This document shows positions 34,803 through 64,000 of a stretch of 64,000 nucleotides of DNA, piece after piece. Made by a program: the position numbers and the translations under genes. Every line of letters starts with the position of its first letter. The stretch's first letter is position 1. Source of the stretch: Danio rerio. Taxonomy: Eukaryota > Chordata > Actinopteri > Cypriniformes > Danionidae. The DNA lies in contig NC_133191.1 in assembly GCF_049306965.1 (NCBI RefSeq), positions 17,299,501 through 17,363,500 of the forward strand, in the 5' to 3' direction. The notes below the pieces were generated by a model. That model made no database searches, was not told the origin of the DNA, and worked only from the letters and a program-made list of their open reading frames with translations.

Positions 34803-37800
34803 TCATAACACACCCCAGACCTCTTCAAATGCTGAACATATTTTGGCACAGGCCAAAGCTGCAGACAGAGGATAGTTACTGATAGAAACGGTCTTCTCTG
34901 TGTAGTCGACATTTACCTATGACAGGACAGAGAGAATAGAGAATTTATTTACTTGGAAAACAATAGCGATTTGTAGCTTCATGAAATTTTTTTATGCTTT
35001 AAAAGGATACAGTGGTTGGCAAAACCATTTAGAACTCCATTTTTATCAGCAGGCAATATGTAAAAGGTAACTTGCTGTAGTGTGCCAGTAGAATTTTTAG
35101 GTTTACATTTTTCGACATTCATTTTGACATTAATTGTAATAATTCAGTGAGATTTTTGATTGTCTGATGATCACAGCAAATCTGATCTCACCATCATCCA
35201 GTCTGTCAGCATCAGAACAAACTGACGCAGACTAATATCAAAAGACAACATCTCAAAGATGATTCAAGAAACATACTTGCAAAGCACTGTTAAAGGGATT
35301 GTTTACCCCAAAAATGAAAATTTACTCACTATTTACTTACTAAGTGGTTCAAAACCTTTATCAGTTCCTTTTGTCTATCAAACACAAAATAATATAGTTG
35401 TTCCATAGGAAAAACAAATAGCCATTATTTTTTATTTTTTTGACAAAACATTTTAGATGAACAATCTATAAATGCTTAAGGCACTTGTGTAAAAATGCTG
35501 TAAAACAAAAATATGTAAATGAAAAAATAGCTGTTATGAATCAACCTCTATTAAATAAACAGTGACTACCGTTTGCATACAAACATGCGTTTGTCTTAGG
35601 TACACTTGTGTATAGTTTTTCTGAGTATATAGGTTTCTTGAAGCATCTTGGATAAAAAAGTCTTACTCTGCTTGTTTTATTTCTTCATACAATTCTAGAC
35701 AGACTGGATGAGGGAGAGGTCAGATCATTCTGTGTAACACTGGGTGCTATTAAACAAACTAGAATCTTACTGGATACTTACAGATAATGGCAAAAATAAA
35801 TGTCTGGAAATTACCATTTCCTACCACCGTTTCCTAGAATAATGTCTTATTCTTATCTGCATGACAAAATAAAATTGAAGCCTTTTTTAAAAAATTGTTT
35901 TCACATTGATTACTTAAATTGTTTGACCACAACAAGCAAAAACAGGCTTTTTACGCTTACTATTCTTAGTACAGAAAGCTAGTGTGTGTCAGATGAACAT
36001 TTCAGACAGTGTGAACTGTGCAAAAAAAGGTTGAGGAAAGGGAAGCTAGACTTACTGCTCCATGTGCAAATGCTCCAATGACAATGGCGGCAGGTCCATC
36101 ATCTGGCACAATTGTTCTAGGACATACAGCATCCCCAGCTTTGAATGATGTAGAAAATCGAGGGCATCCAGGTGGCAGGTGGTCTGACACTGGATTCTTA
36201 ATGAGTCTTAACAAACGCTGAGGGCCGTCTGCTGCTCTCACACTCAACTTGTGCAGGAGCTGGACTACAGGAAGATAAAGAACAGAAATCTTATAAAAAC
36301 AGAAACTAGCTAAGAAACTGTAACATTTTTGCATTGTAATTATGAGAATTTACTAATTTACCCATGAGTCCACAAAATCTGGCAAAGGTACGAGGAATTC
36401 TTGTTTGTGGGTTGATCTCGATCAAAACGTTCTTCTCTGTGTGAATGTACACTTGGAGCAGGCCTGCTCTATTCAAAGGACTGTCCAATAACATCAACAG
36501 ACACTGTGGATAGCAAATATACAGAAGTTGACCAAATTATCATTTAAAGAATTAGGTAAACTGCATCTTCACAAGATGGCTTGCTTTTCAACAGTATAAT
36601 GCTCTCTGAACTGTCATAGAATGTGCACAAGGTGGAGTATAAGCTTTTAAACATTAATAACTTGGAATTTTTTTACCAATACCATATTATTTTGATCCCT
36701 AACATTTATTAATTAAGAAAAACTCAATGCAATGCCAAACAGTCACGATTTGTCAATTACCCTTAAGTGTGGAAAATACAGAGATACTCTAATGTCAAAA
36801 TAATGCTGTGTAAATTATGAAAAAACATGTTCAAGCTGTTAAATTATATCTATCTATCTATATATATATCTATCTATCTATCTATCTGCTTAGTAAGTAA
36901 AAAGTGTAATTTTTGACTAATTGAATTTAAAGGCTTTTCAGCTTAATTTAGCTTTAAACATTGTTAAATGTGTAATAAAATGTTATATTTAATTGTTGAC
37001 GAAATATTATAAACTTAATTTCCTTATACATGCAAAAACACGATAATAATAGATCATTTTGAGAAGCTTATATTCTTATACATGCCAAAACATGATAATA
37101 ATTGATCATATTGAGCAAAAGTAATCTGCAAAATATGCATGTTTTAATGGCATTGTTTATGTTCTGCTCTCCAACATGAAAACACTTAACACTTCTTGTT
37201 TAATGAGGAAGAAAAATAAGGCAAAGTGCTTTTTATACATAAAAGCAATATTTTATTTCCTAGGTGTCAAAAATTGCAATTACACAAGCCAGTTATTGCT
37301 AAAATCACCTCTCTTTATGAAAAACGTTTTTAAAGCCTAAGTATTCATCTTCTAACACAAACATTACTAAACCACTTTGTAAAACAATTATACTTATTTG
37401 CATTATTTTCACACTAAGGTTTTTTCAGTAATGGTATCTATAGTCTTACTTGTCAAACAAAACAACCCAAAAGTGTCTGTCATGAAAGAGGCTAACTAAA
37501 TAAAACATACTTAAAAGTATTTGATATGGACCAGAACACAAAAGTGTAATGTGATGTTGTTTCGCTTGCAATAGCAATACATTTTCGTTTAGATAACTCT
37601 AAAATAAAGCATCTAAAACTATTTTGTATCCGTGTAAAAACGAATCGCATGCATTATGAGGGTTAATGTGTTTTACCTGATGTGTGATATCAGGACGAAT
37701 CTTCCCTGGGTCTCTGCCACTCTTTATTATCATACTCTTGTGCTGATCACAGTTCAGCAACTCAAATGTCTTTCCAACCTGCATAAAGATACGTTTACAT

Positions 37801-38058
37801 TCAACTTATAGATGCAAGCTGATGATAAATAGTAGTAATAATGCTCAAGTGAACAGCACATCATCCAAAAAAGGGGTTTCAAATCTACGGAGCCACTTTG
37901 TCTTTTACCTTTACGGTTTCAAGCGTCGCTCCTTCTAAAACAACGACAAGACGCTTTTCAGTCATCTGATCGTGCAAACTTCTTTGCTGTTTAGCTTGTT
38001 TTGGTTCATATTCATCTAAATGTTCCAGACCACGCTTGTCTCCAGCGCGTGCAGCCAT
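34803..38058 (-). CDS. emg1: EMG1 (Nep1) rRNA small-subunit pseudouridine N1-methyltransferase
   Basis: Family role: SPOUT-class methyltransferase that N1-methylates a hypermodified pseudouridine of 18S rRNA and is required for 40S biogenesis. It works as a dimer in the nucleolus. Minus-strand exons: 37909-38058, 37677-37778, 36362-36503, 36056-36264, 34803-34916 (717 nt, 238 aa, all phases close). Conserved blocks seen are [78 protein letters not shown], and the C-terminal [15 protein letters not shown] followed by FEEVWGVL. The Asp altered in Bowen-Conradi syndrome (human D86, in the RPDITHQ block) is retained. Human EMG1 is 244 aa and differs mainly at the N-terminus. The gene is tandem to kel and convergent with gtf3c6. 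Confidence 0.97.
35290..35432. mobile_element. Partial hairpin MITE in emg1 intron 4
   Basis: Half copy of the repeat also seen at 42883-43108. It starts AAAGGGATTGTTTACCCCAAAAATG and continues through CCATAGGAAAAACAAATA. The remainder of intron 4 (34917-36055) is unremarkable, as is intron 2 (36504-37676), which has only a short TATC tract near 36847-36886. Confidence 0.6.
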
Positions 38059-38644
38059 GTTGACATAGAACTATGACGCTTTAAATGTGCGTCACAGCAA
38101 CAGTTTTGATCAGAGTGGCCGCCGCTGATGATGTACGCCAATTGTTTTTCTTTATATTCCAGTTGCAGTCCTTTCCTATGATGACTTGGTGAACTTGTTA
38201 ACTTATGAACAATTTATGAAAATTCATGAATTTCCTTTACCCTTTAATAAATTTAACATTATTGTAAATGCTATCCCAAAAGAATGAATACATCTAACAA
38301 AAAGTAATATTTCATATATAAATAAAATAATTATAAAACCCTCCTTAGAAAGTATTAGTATATATGATAAAAAAAATGCAACAACAAACTTATTCTTCGA
38401 AATCTCCAAAAAAAAAAAAAAAAATGATTTGCTCCAAGAGTGAAATCATATTGGTCAGCGCAAATAGAAGATATTGATTGGAAAAGAGCATGACTTCTCC
38501 CAAAAAATATAATCCCAAACAAAACAAAGGAAATCCATTTTAAAATTCTGCACAAAATATACCCGGTCAATGCATTTATTTTAAAGTTTACTGATATTGC
38601 AATTGCTTGTTCTTTCTGTCAGAAAAATTCGGAAATCTGCATGA

Positions 38645-38876
38645 CCCTCCGGGTGCTCCGGTTTCCCCCACAGTCCAAAGACATGCTATACAGGTGAATT
38701 GGGTAGGCTAAATTGTCCGTAGTGTGTGAATGTGTGTGTGTGGATGTTTCCCAAAGATGGGTTGCGGCTGGAAGGGCATCCGCTGCATAAAAAGTTGTTG
38801 GATAAGTTAGCGGTTCATTCCGCTGTGGCGACCCCGGATTAATAAAGGGACTAAGCCAACAAGAAAATGGAATGAA
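38645..38876 (+). mobile_element. DANA-type SINE, 5'-truncated, inside the L1 remnant
   Basis: CTCCGGGTGCTCCGGTTTCC through AAGGGCATCCGCTGCATAAA, TTCATTCCGCTGTGGCGACC, and a GACTAAGCCAACAAGAAAAT tail. The tRNA-like head is absent. It splits the L1 reading just after the CSFCQKNSE block. Confidence 0.93.
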
Positions 38877-39427
38877 ATTATTCTAGTCCCATAAAAATGA
38901 AGATGATTCCTTGCTTAAAGCTATTCATTTATCGAACAACAACAAAATTTGTAAGTTAATAGAAACTCATGAAAATATTATGCTTCCAGTAAGTTAGTCT
39001 TTAATGCTTTCTGTGTTTTTTTTTTATTTCGTACTTCCCTTTTCTTTATTTTGTTCTCTTTTTTCTCTTTCTACTTCTTATTGTTCTTATCACTTTGTAA
39101 TTGTATGTACTTGTGTACCAGTTTATTAAAAAAATAATAAATAAAAAATAAGTTAATTCCATATTCATTTTTTACCAACTTGGAGGTCTTTCCTTTCTAT
39201 TAATACGTCACAAAATGTATCCTTGTAAAGTAACTTTATCTAAATTCATAGATATTAATAACACTTGCACATTTCGTAATTTACACAGGGGAGACCTCTA
39301 ATCTAATATTTTCTATAACTGTGATGTCTCTATTAAATTTTGGAATAATGTAAGTGATGTGTTATTTGGGCAAAGAAATGTTAATTACAGACTCCCTTCA
39401 CAGACTTCGCACGCACGCACACACACA

Positions 39428-39552
<125 letters not shown>

Positions 39553-39838
39553 ACAAAACGAAAAAACATTTGAGTATGTTTTTTTTACATCTTACAAGGT
39601 AAATATTTTATACCAAAATGCGACATATTTTTATTAGAAATGGAAACTTTGAGAAAGTCTCTAATGCAAATTAAAAGCAAAAATAATGACTTGATGTTAG
39701 ATGTCATGAAGGAATCATTTTTCTGGTACCGATCCTCCACTGTAGTTGATGATAGTGTCCTAAATTATTTATTTATTTATTTTTCTCGTAGTACCATGTA
39801 ATACTCTATTTTATGTTGTTGTGTTACTTTTTCTCCAC

Positions 39839-39978
<140 letters not shown>

Positions 39979-40080
39979 TCTAGCTGTGTTTTTGCAAATC
40001 TGTAATGTTCCGGATAGTTTATATCTGACTTTAATAATAATTTATGTAACATTTCAAAGCTTATTAATAAAAATAAAAAT

Positions 40081-40397
40081 AAAAAAGTTAACTCAGCTGG
40101 TTTTATGAATGTCCCCTAAAAAATGTGATGAAAATTATATTACAAATACAAATTTATAGTGAATTTAAATACAGTAAACCCAATCCTGGTTTATAGAAAA
40201 GTTTGACATATGTCAAGACAACTTTTCATTCACAAAACATATCATTTAAAAAATGTAAATATTTGTAAAATTGTAGCTCTATGTTCTTTGTTGAAGCTTA
40301 AAAAAGCTATAACACACTCTATTTTAAATTTGTAATACACAATTGTTTTCTGATTTTCTATGACTACTTCACACAATTAAAGTATTTATTAAACAAT

Positions 40398-40433
<36 letters not shown>

Positions 40434-41691
40434 TTTTAAACAGGAAAAGATTAAAAGATAATTGGGCCTGACTCAGCATAAATGCTGTTTTTCAGCAGGT
40501 TCCTGCTCTGCAAAACATAAAAACAGACAGACATCTCATCCATCAACACAGTACAAACAATCACCAAACATGTAAAATAGAGAAAAGCAGGTTACTATCT
40601 CAGTGGCTACAGCGATAGTTGACCATCAGATGATGAGCATGTGATTTTTAAAAAAGTCTCAGTGTTGGGATTGTTTTTAGATGTTGTGGGATCTCAGTTT
40701 TACACAAAAGAAAAAAATGTTTGTATTATGCATCAATTAATTACAACTATAATCTATTTTACTGTAGTGAAATGATCTCATTGGTAAATGAAAATATCCC
40801 ATTTAATAATTAGTTTGGCTGTGGTTTTAAAGTGAAGCCGTAGTCCCCACTAGCAAAACCTGTGTAACTTTGTAAATAATTGCAAGCTATGCAAAATGTA
40901 GAACCCATATATACTCTCGTCCTCTATACAGCATGTCCCCTATAAAATCATAAAAAGTGTTGTGAGAGATCAAATCCACCAAGTAGCATTTAACTGTTTA
41001 TTAAATTGTCCATTGTACATTTTCAAATGTTAAAATACTGTTTAATAATATGTATCCACCTTTTTCTCTATGCCCCACGATGCTTTACAAGATTTATGGG
41101 AATTACTTCCATCATTTACATTTAATCAGTGAATGTATTTTTCTCAGAAATCATGCCTTGAAAATTAAAAGTCATCTTATAAGAATTAACAAATGACTTT
41201 CAGGAGACCAGAAAAAAATTCCAAAAACTCAAAACATGTCTTTCTGCATCAATATTAAATATTACTGTACTGTATGAAAAACAATGAGGAAGTAATTTGA
41301 ACGAGCAAAATGCAGTGAACTCAAAGGAACTTTGGCCACAGATGTACCTACTAATGTCAAACTAAAATACCAAGTGAAATGTTATTGTCATGACATACAA
41401 AAACAAAACACCTCCCTCTCACTCACCTTTGCAATGACTCGAGCAGTTAATCCTAGTGGGATCATGTTTTTGTTTACTTGTCCCAATACTTTGGTTGTAC
41501 ATTTTTACTGCAGTATCTGTACTTTTACTCCACTACTTTCTTTCAACCTGTAGTCACTATACTTTCTTCTTGTCTATGGGGATTAGAAAAATCTGTCCTG
41601 TGTTTCCTGTCAATCAAATCGCATATAGAAGGTAAATCGCATCATAATGAACTACCTCAACATGGTATGATGACCAAAATGGCCTTAAACA
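40081..41691. other. Gene-free emg1-kel intergenic sequence
   Basis: AT-rich. A (TTTA)n tract lies at 40400-40437, followed by a moderately GC-richer block (40440-40660) of unknown origin. No coding potential recognised. Confidence 0.5.
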
Positions 41692-42144
41692 CCCAGCAGG
41701 CACAAGACATCAACATGATGTCAGATTGACATTGTACCCAAACATCAAGGGGATGTTGCATTTTGTTTGGAAATGAAAATCGGGTTAACGGCCAATGTCA
41801 ATGTCCAACCTACAACCAATCAAATATCACTGTCTAACAGCTTGACGTTTTGTGGACATTACCACTATGACGTCTATCACATGTTGGATTTTGGTTACCA
41901 TACCTGATGAATAAACATCAGCATTTGACATCAATATGACGTTGGTTTAAGATGGTGGCTCGACGTTGGACTTTGGTCACTTTCTAACCACCCAAAATTG
42001 ACCAAATATCAATGTCTTCAGTATTGGACATCAAAATATTGTTGTCCTTAGACACTGGCTAGCCATTAAATTTTGGTAATCTGACATCACAACCTAAATC
42101 TAACCTAATAATAACGTCTTCTGACGTTGTGTGCCTGCTGGGCA
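41692..42144. mobile_element. TIR MITE with CCCAGCAGGCACA ends, copy 1
   Basis: Starts CCCAGCAGGCACA and ends TGTGCCTGCTGGG, perfect inverted ends of 13 bases. The interior is rich in short repeats of ACATCAA/TTGACGT. A second, diverged copy is at 53610-53985. Confidence 0.85.
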
Positions 42145-42882
42145 ATAACTAGATGCACTACAGAATGTTACGTTTACACATGCACAAATTACATGTATAC
42201 GCATCAGCTTTTAACAGCGTAACACTCACTAATCAACTCTCAATCTCACAATCACTTTTGAAAGGGCTACTTTTTACTCATACTTTGAGTAATATTTACA
42301 ACAGATAATTTTACTCTGCGTGCACTACATTTTTAGACAAGTAATGGAACTTTTACTTGAGTGGGATTTTTCAGTACTATTTTCATCACTGGTAAACAAT
42401 GAATTATTGTGTGAATTATTCCTTTAAGCTCTGATTACATTTAACACCTCCAACTATCGAGGATACTCCTAGAGTAAAAACCAGACGACGATGTGTGATA
42501 GGATGTGTTTCAAATGTGACCTAATATTTTTCCTGTCAAAAGCAGGTCAGACACACACTAGTTTAAGCAACAGGAATTGTTCTAAGGAACAACGAAATCA
42601 GTAACAAGCCTCTCCTTCAAAGAACCACCACTCAGTAAAGATTGATGATGGTCTAATTTGACTGCAAGGCGGGACATATTTCTTTAGGATGGCCGTGTTG
42701 AACTTAGACCTTTTCCCCATTCTTAGGCTGTGTTTGAAAGCTAGGATATTGAAGGATGCATTCCAGGAAAGTATTATGTCTAAATCCTATACCTTCACTT
42801 CCTGTCTACTGAGAAAGCTGGGAGATGTATCCTTTACTGCTTTTGATTTTCCACAAACCTATGTGTTCCATTCCTGACAGTT

Positions 42883-43108
42883 AAAGGGATAGTTCACCCA
42901 AAACTAAAGTTTCTGTTATCATTTCCTCACCCTTCATTTGTTCAAAACCAGTTTGACATTAACTTATATTCTGTTGAGCACAGAAGAAGATATTTTAAAG
43001 AAAGCTGGGAACCAGTAACCATTGACTTCCATATTATTTGTTTTTCCTACTATGGAGGTTACAGGTTTTCAGCTTTCCTCAAAATATATTCTTTTGTGTT
43101 TAAAGAAT
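42883..43108. mobile_element. Hairpin MITE near the kel 3' end
   Basis: Begins TTAAAGGGATAGTTCACCCA. The inner arms AAGAAGATATTTTAAAGAAA and the reverse of TTTCCTCAAAATATATTCTT pair, as do GTAACCATTGACTTCCATA and GTAGGAAAAACA-type loop sequences. It is a familiar zebrafish repeat. Half of it recurs at 35290-35432. It ends about 330 bases beyond the kel stop codon and may lie in or near the 3' UTR. Confidence 0.75.
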
Positions 43109-43440
43109 AAATACATTTATGAATAAATGATATCATAAATGAGTGCACTCTCTATTTTGTTAAATATGATCAAGTCATGATGTCTCCAGAATTAGATTTG
43201 TGAGTTGCCTTCCAGTGTCACTGCAACAAGTAAGCTGCCAGAGTTTTGTCAGGCATAGCAATGCAAGTGATCCTTCTTTGTATATTTCTAGTCTTTGGTC
43301 ACATGAAGAAAAAAGTGGTTATGTGACATAAACCCATTACTTATCAAGTGAATATAAAAAGGCTTATAATCTGTGGAATGACTTTCTGCTTTGTTCCCTC
43401 CATCGAGCAGCTTCAAAAGTTCAATAGTCCAAAAACAGGT

Positions 43441-62063
<18,623 letters not shown>

Positions 62064-62339
62064 TTCCTGTGGTATACAACAAGATTAACAATAGTTGTAG
62101 TAGTAGAAGTCGTTGTTGTTGTTGTATAAGTAGTAGTTGTTATTATAATTTTTGTTGTCATCATTTGTACTGTCATTATTACTATCATCACTATTTTTAT
62201 CAATGCCCACCACTGATTGGTTTTGTTATCTCATTTTATACTATCTATCTATTATTTTTGTTCTATTTAAATGTCTTTATTCATTTTTTGAATTATGTTT
62301 AATATTTCATTTGTTCTTTTGTTTATATACTTTGACCTG

Positions 62340-63000
62340 TTCACCCAGAGAAAGAATACAGTCCTTTTCTTAACTTCTTTTTGGATTGTTTTGAAAATTC
62401 AAACCTAAACATTCTTAAAACTAAGAAAATGGTTTTTGATTTTAGAGAGAGAACACAAAGCAAAACTTATCCCACATTAATTAAAGGGCAGCAAATTCAG
62501 TTAGCAACAAATTATTTGTGTGTGATGTTTGACGATAAATTGAAGTGTGATGAATGGACTGACTGTGTAAGGAAATAGAGAATGCACTTCTTAAAGAAAC
62601 TGTTTTCTTTTAATGTTGACAACACATTGTTGACCAAGTTTTATATTGTTTTTAATGAAAGTATTGCAACATTTTGTATTGCAACATTTTGCACAGAAGA
62701 GGTTACGGGGGAAGATGGTAACAACAACCAGTAAGTTGTTGGGAAAAAAACTAAAGAGCATTGATAGTATATACAAAGAAAGAGTACTAAATAAGGCCGT
62801 CATGATTGTCAATGTTGAGAGACATCCTTTATTAAACACCTTCCAATTGTTACATCAGGTCGTCGATATTGTGTTCCAAGGTGTATAAGAAAAAGGACAA
62901 AATTATTATTTATACCCCAAGCAATTAGGTTTCTAAATTCCTCCTACTTCAGTCGCAGTTTATAGCTAGTAGACTAGATATTTTTTTAGAGTAGGGGTAC
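62340..63000 (+). mobile_element. LINE reverse-transcriptase fragment
   Basis: SNLNILKTKKMVFDFRERTQ, then LIKGQQIQLATNY and VMFDDKLKCDEWTD, then in another frame RMHFLKKLFSFNVDNTLL. These are post-catalytic RT motifs of a common teleost LINE. It is short and broken. It lies upstream of kel on the opposite strand. Bases 62064-62339 hold GTT/GTA-rich low-complexity sequence and no clear kel promoter. Confidence 0.65.
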
Positions 63001-63071
63001 CATGTTTTTAAATGATTTTTTTTATATATATATATATATGACAAATGTGAAATGTCAGAAGTCTCAAACTA

Positions 63072-63076
63072 GTTAG

Positions 63077-63125
<49 letters not shown>

Positions 63126-63128
63126 CTA
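63072..63128. repeat. (AACT)n microsatellite
   Basis: About 12 AACT units. Confidence 0.97.
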
Positions 63129-63239
63129 ACTACCTTTACATTAACACACACACACACCTGGCTGTACCTGATTTAAAAAGGTTTTTTTTTTTTCTGTTAT
63201 TTGTTTTTTTCTGTTTTCTATTTGTATTTGATTCCATGT

Positions 63240-64000
63240 CGTTTAACCAGCTCTATACCCTCACCAGAGTGCTCGAGTGTTCAGGGGAGTATGTCCAACC
63301 AGTCAACATGTGTTTTGTGGACTTGGAGAAGGCGTTCGGCCGAGTCCCTTGTGGTATTCTGTGAAGGGTGCTCAGGGAGTATGGGGTCAGAGGCCCTCTG
63401 TTAAGGGCCGTCTCGTCCCCTCTCGTCCCCGAGTAAGAGTCTAGTTTGCATTGCCGGCAATAAGTCACGCTTGATTACAGTGCATGTTGGACTCCAGCAA
63501 GGCTGCCCCTTGTCACAAATTCTGTTCATAATTTTTATGGACAGAATTTAAAGTGCAGCCTTGGGCTGGAGGGGGTCCGGTTCAGGGACCACAGGATTTC
63601 ATCTCTGTTATTCGCAGATGATGTTGTTCTTTTTTTTTTTTTTTTTTTTTTTTTGCTGCTGAGTGTGACACAACTGGGATGAAAATCAGCACCTCCAAGT
63701 CTGAGGCCATGGTACTCCACCGAAAAAAAAGGTGGTTTGCCATTTCCAGGATGAAGGAAATTCCTTACCCCAGGTGGAGGATTTGTTCTTGGGGTTTTGT
63801 TCACGAGTAAGGGAAGGATGAAATGTGAGATTGACAGGCGGATTGGTGCAGCGGCAGCAGTAATGCAGTCAATGTACCGGTCTGTTGTGGTAAAGAAGGA
63901 GTTAAGCCGAAAGACAAAGCTTTAGATTTACCGATTAATCTACGTTCCTACTCTCACCTATGGTCATGAGCTTTAGGTCATAACCGAAAGGACAAGATCT
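63240..64000 (+). mobile_element. Second LINE reverse-transcriptase remnant, runs off the window
   Basis: Fragments in order: FVDLEKAFGRVP (63310), VGLQQGCPLS (63487), LFADDVVL (63610), MKISTSKSEAMVL (about 63680), then ERIDRRIGAAAA-like sequence and SVVVKKELSRKTKL (about 63880). These are RT domains of a fish LINE, different from the 62340 copy. A 20-base T tract (63631-63654) and frame changes interrupt it. Confidence 0.8.

Noticed and set aside
13885-38058. Intronic snoRNAs in nop2 or emg1
   Set aside because: By eye no intron shows paired C/D boxes with a terminal stem or an H/ACA hairpin pair; a covariance search would be needed to exclude them.

Overview
The window looks like teleost chromosomal DNA, most probably zebrafish (Danio rerio). 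The host genes are split by short GT-AG exons, the bulk is AT-rich, and it is full of repeats typical of cyprinids: DANA-type tRNA-derived SINEs, hAT, PIF/Harbinger and Tc1/mariner MITEs, and very long (TA)n and (CA)n tracts. Organism and repeat names come from memory of these families; no search was run.

Four host genes can be reconstructed exon by exon. nop2 (minus strand, 31250 to 13885, 15 coding exons, 734 aa) is a nucleolar 25S/28S rRNA m5C methyltransferase. gtf3c6 (plus, 32641-33192) is an uninterrupted 183-codon reading frame for a TFIIIC subunit, divergent from nop2. emg1 (minus, 38058 to 34803, 5 exons, 238 aa) is the 18S rRNA pseudouridine N1-methyltransferase, convergent with gtf3c6. 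kel (minus, 62063 to 43441, 17 exons, 748 aa) is a Kell-type M13 membrane protein. Splice phases close in every junction of the three spliced genes. Two of the four genes serve ribosome biogenesis and a third serves Pol III transcription (5S rRNA, tRNA), so the nop2-gtf3c6-emg1 block has a common housekeeping theme. kel is unrelated in function.

Layout: 1-13.9 kb holds no convincing host gene. It contains a PIF/Harbinger-like element with a nested hAT MITE, two other TIR elements, and the 3' part of a Penelope-like retroelement with an open RT-end/GIY-YIG reading frame. 13.9-31.3 kb is nop2, whose 6.9-kb intron 7 carries a 2.55-kb long-inverted-repeat element. 31.3-32.6 kb is the divergent promoter interval. 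32.6-38.1 kb is gtf3c6 and emg1. 38.1-43.4 kb is intergenic, with an L1-like LINE remnant and MITEs. 43.4-62.1 kb is kel, whose large introns carry LINE remnants, SINEs and a 1-kb tetranucleotide repeat block. 62.1-64 kb holds two more LINE reverse-transcriptase fragments.

The most interesting result is that the Kell protein appears to have lost the M13 zinc site: HExxH is KDLLH and the downstream ExxxD is EVWVQ, although the rest of the fold, the membrane anchor and all exon phases are kept. This looks like a conserved pseudopeptidase rather than a pseudogene. Second-tier observations are the intronless gtf3c6, several nested transposons dated by perfect target-site duplications, the foldback-like element in nop2, and a hammerhead-like hairpin downstream of the Penelope-like element.
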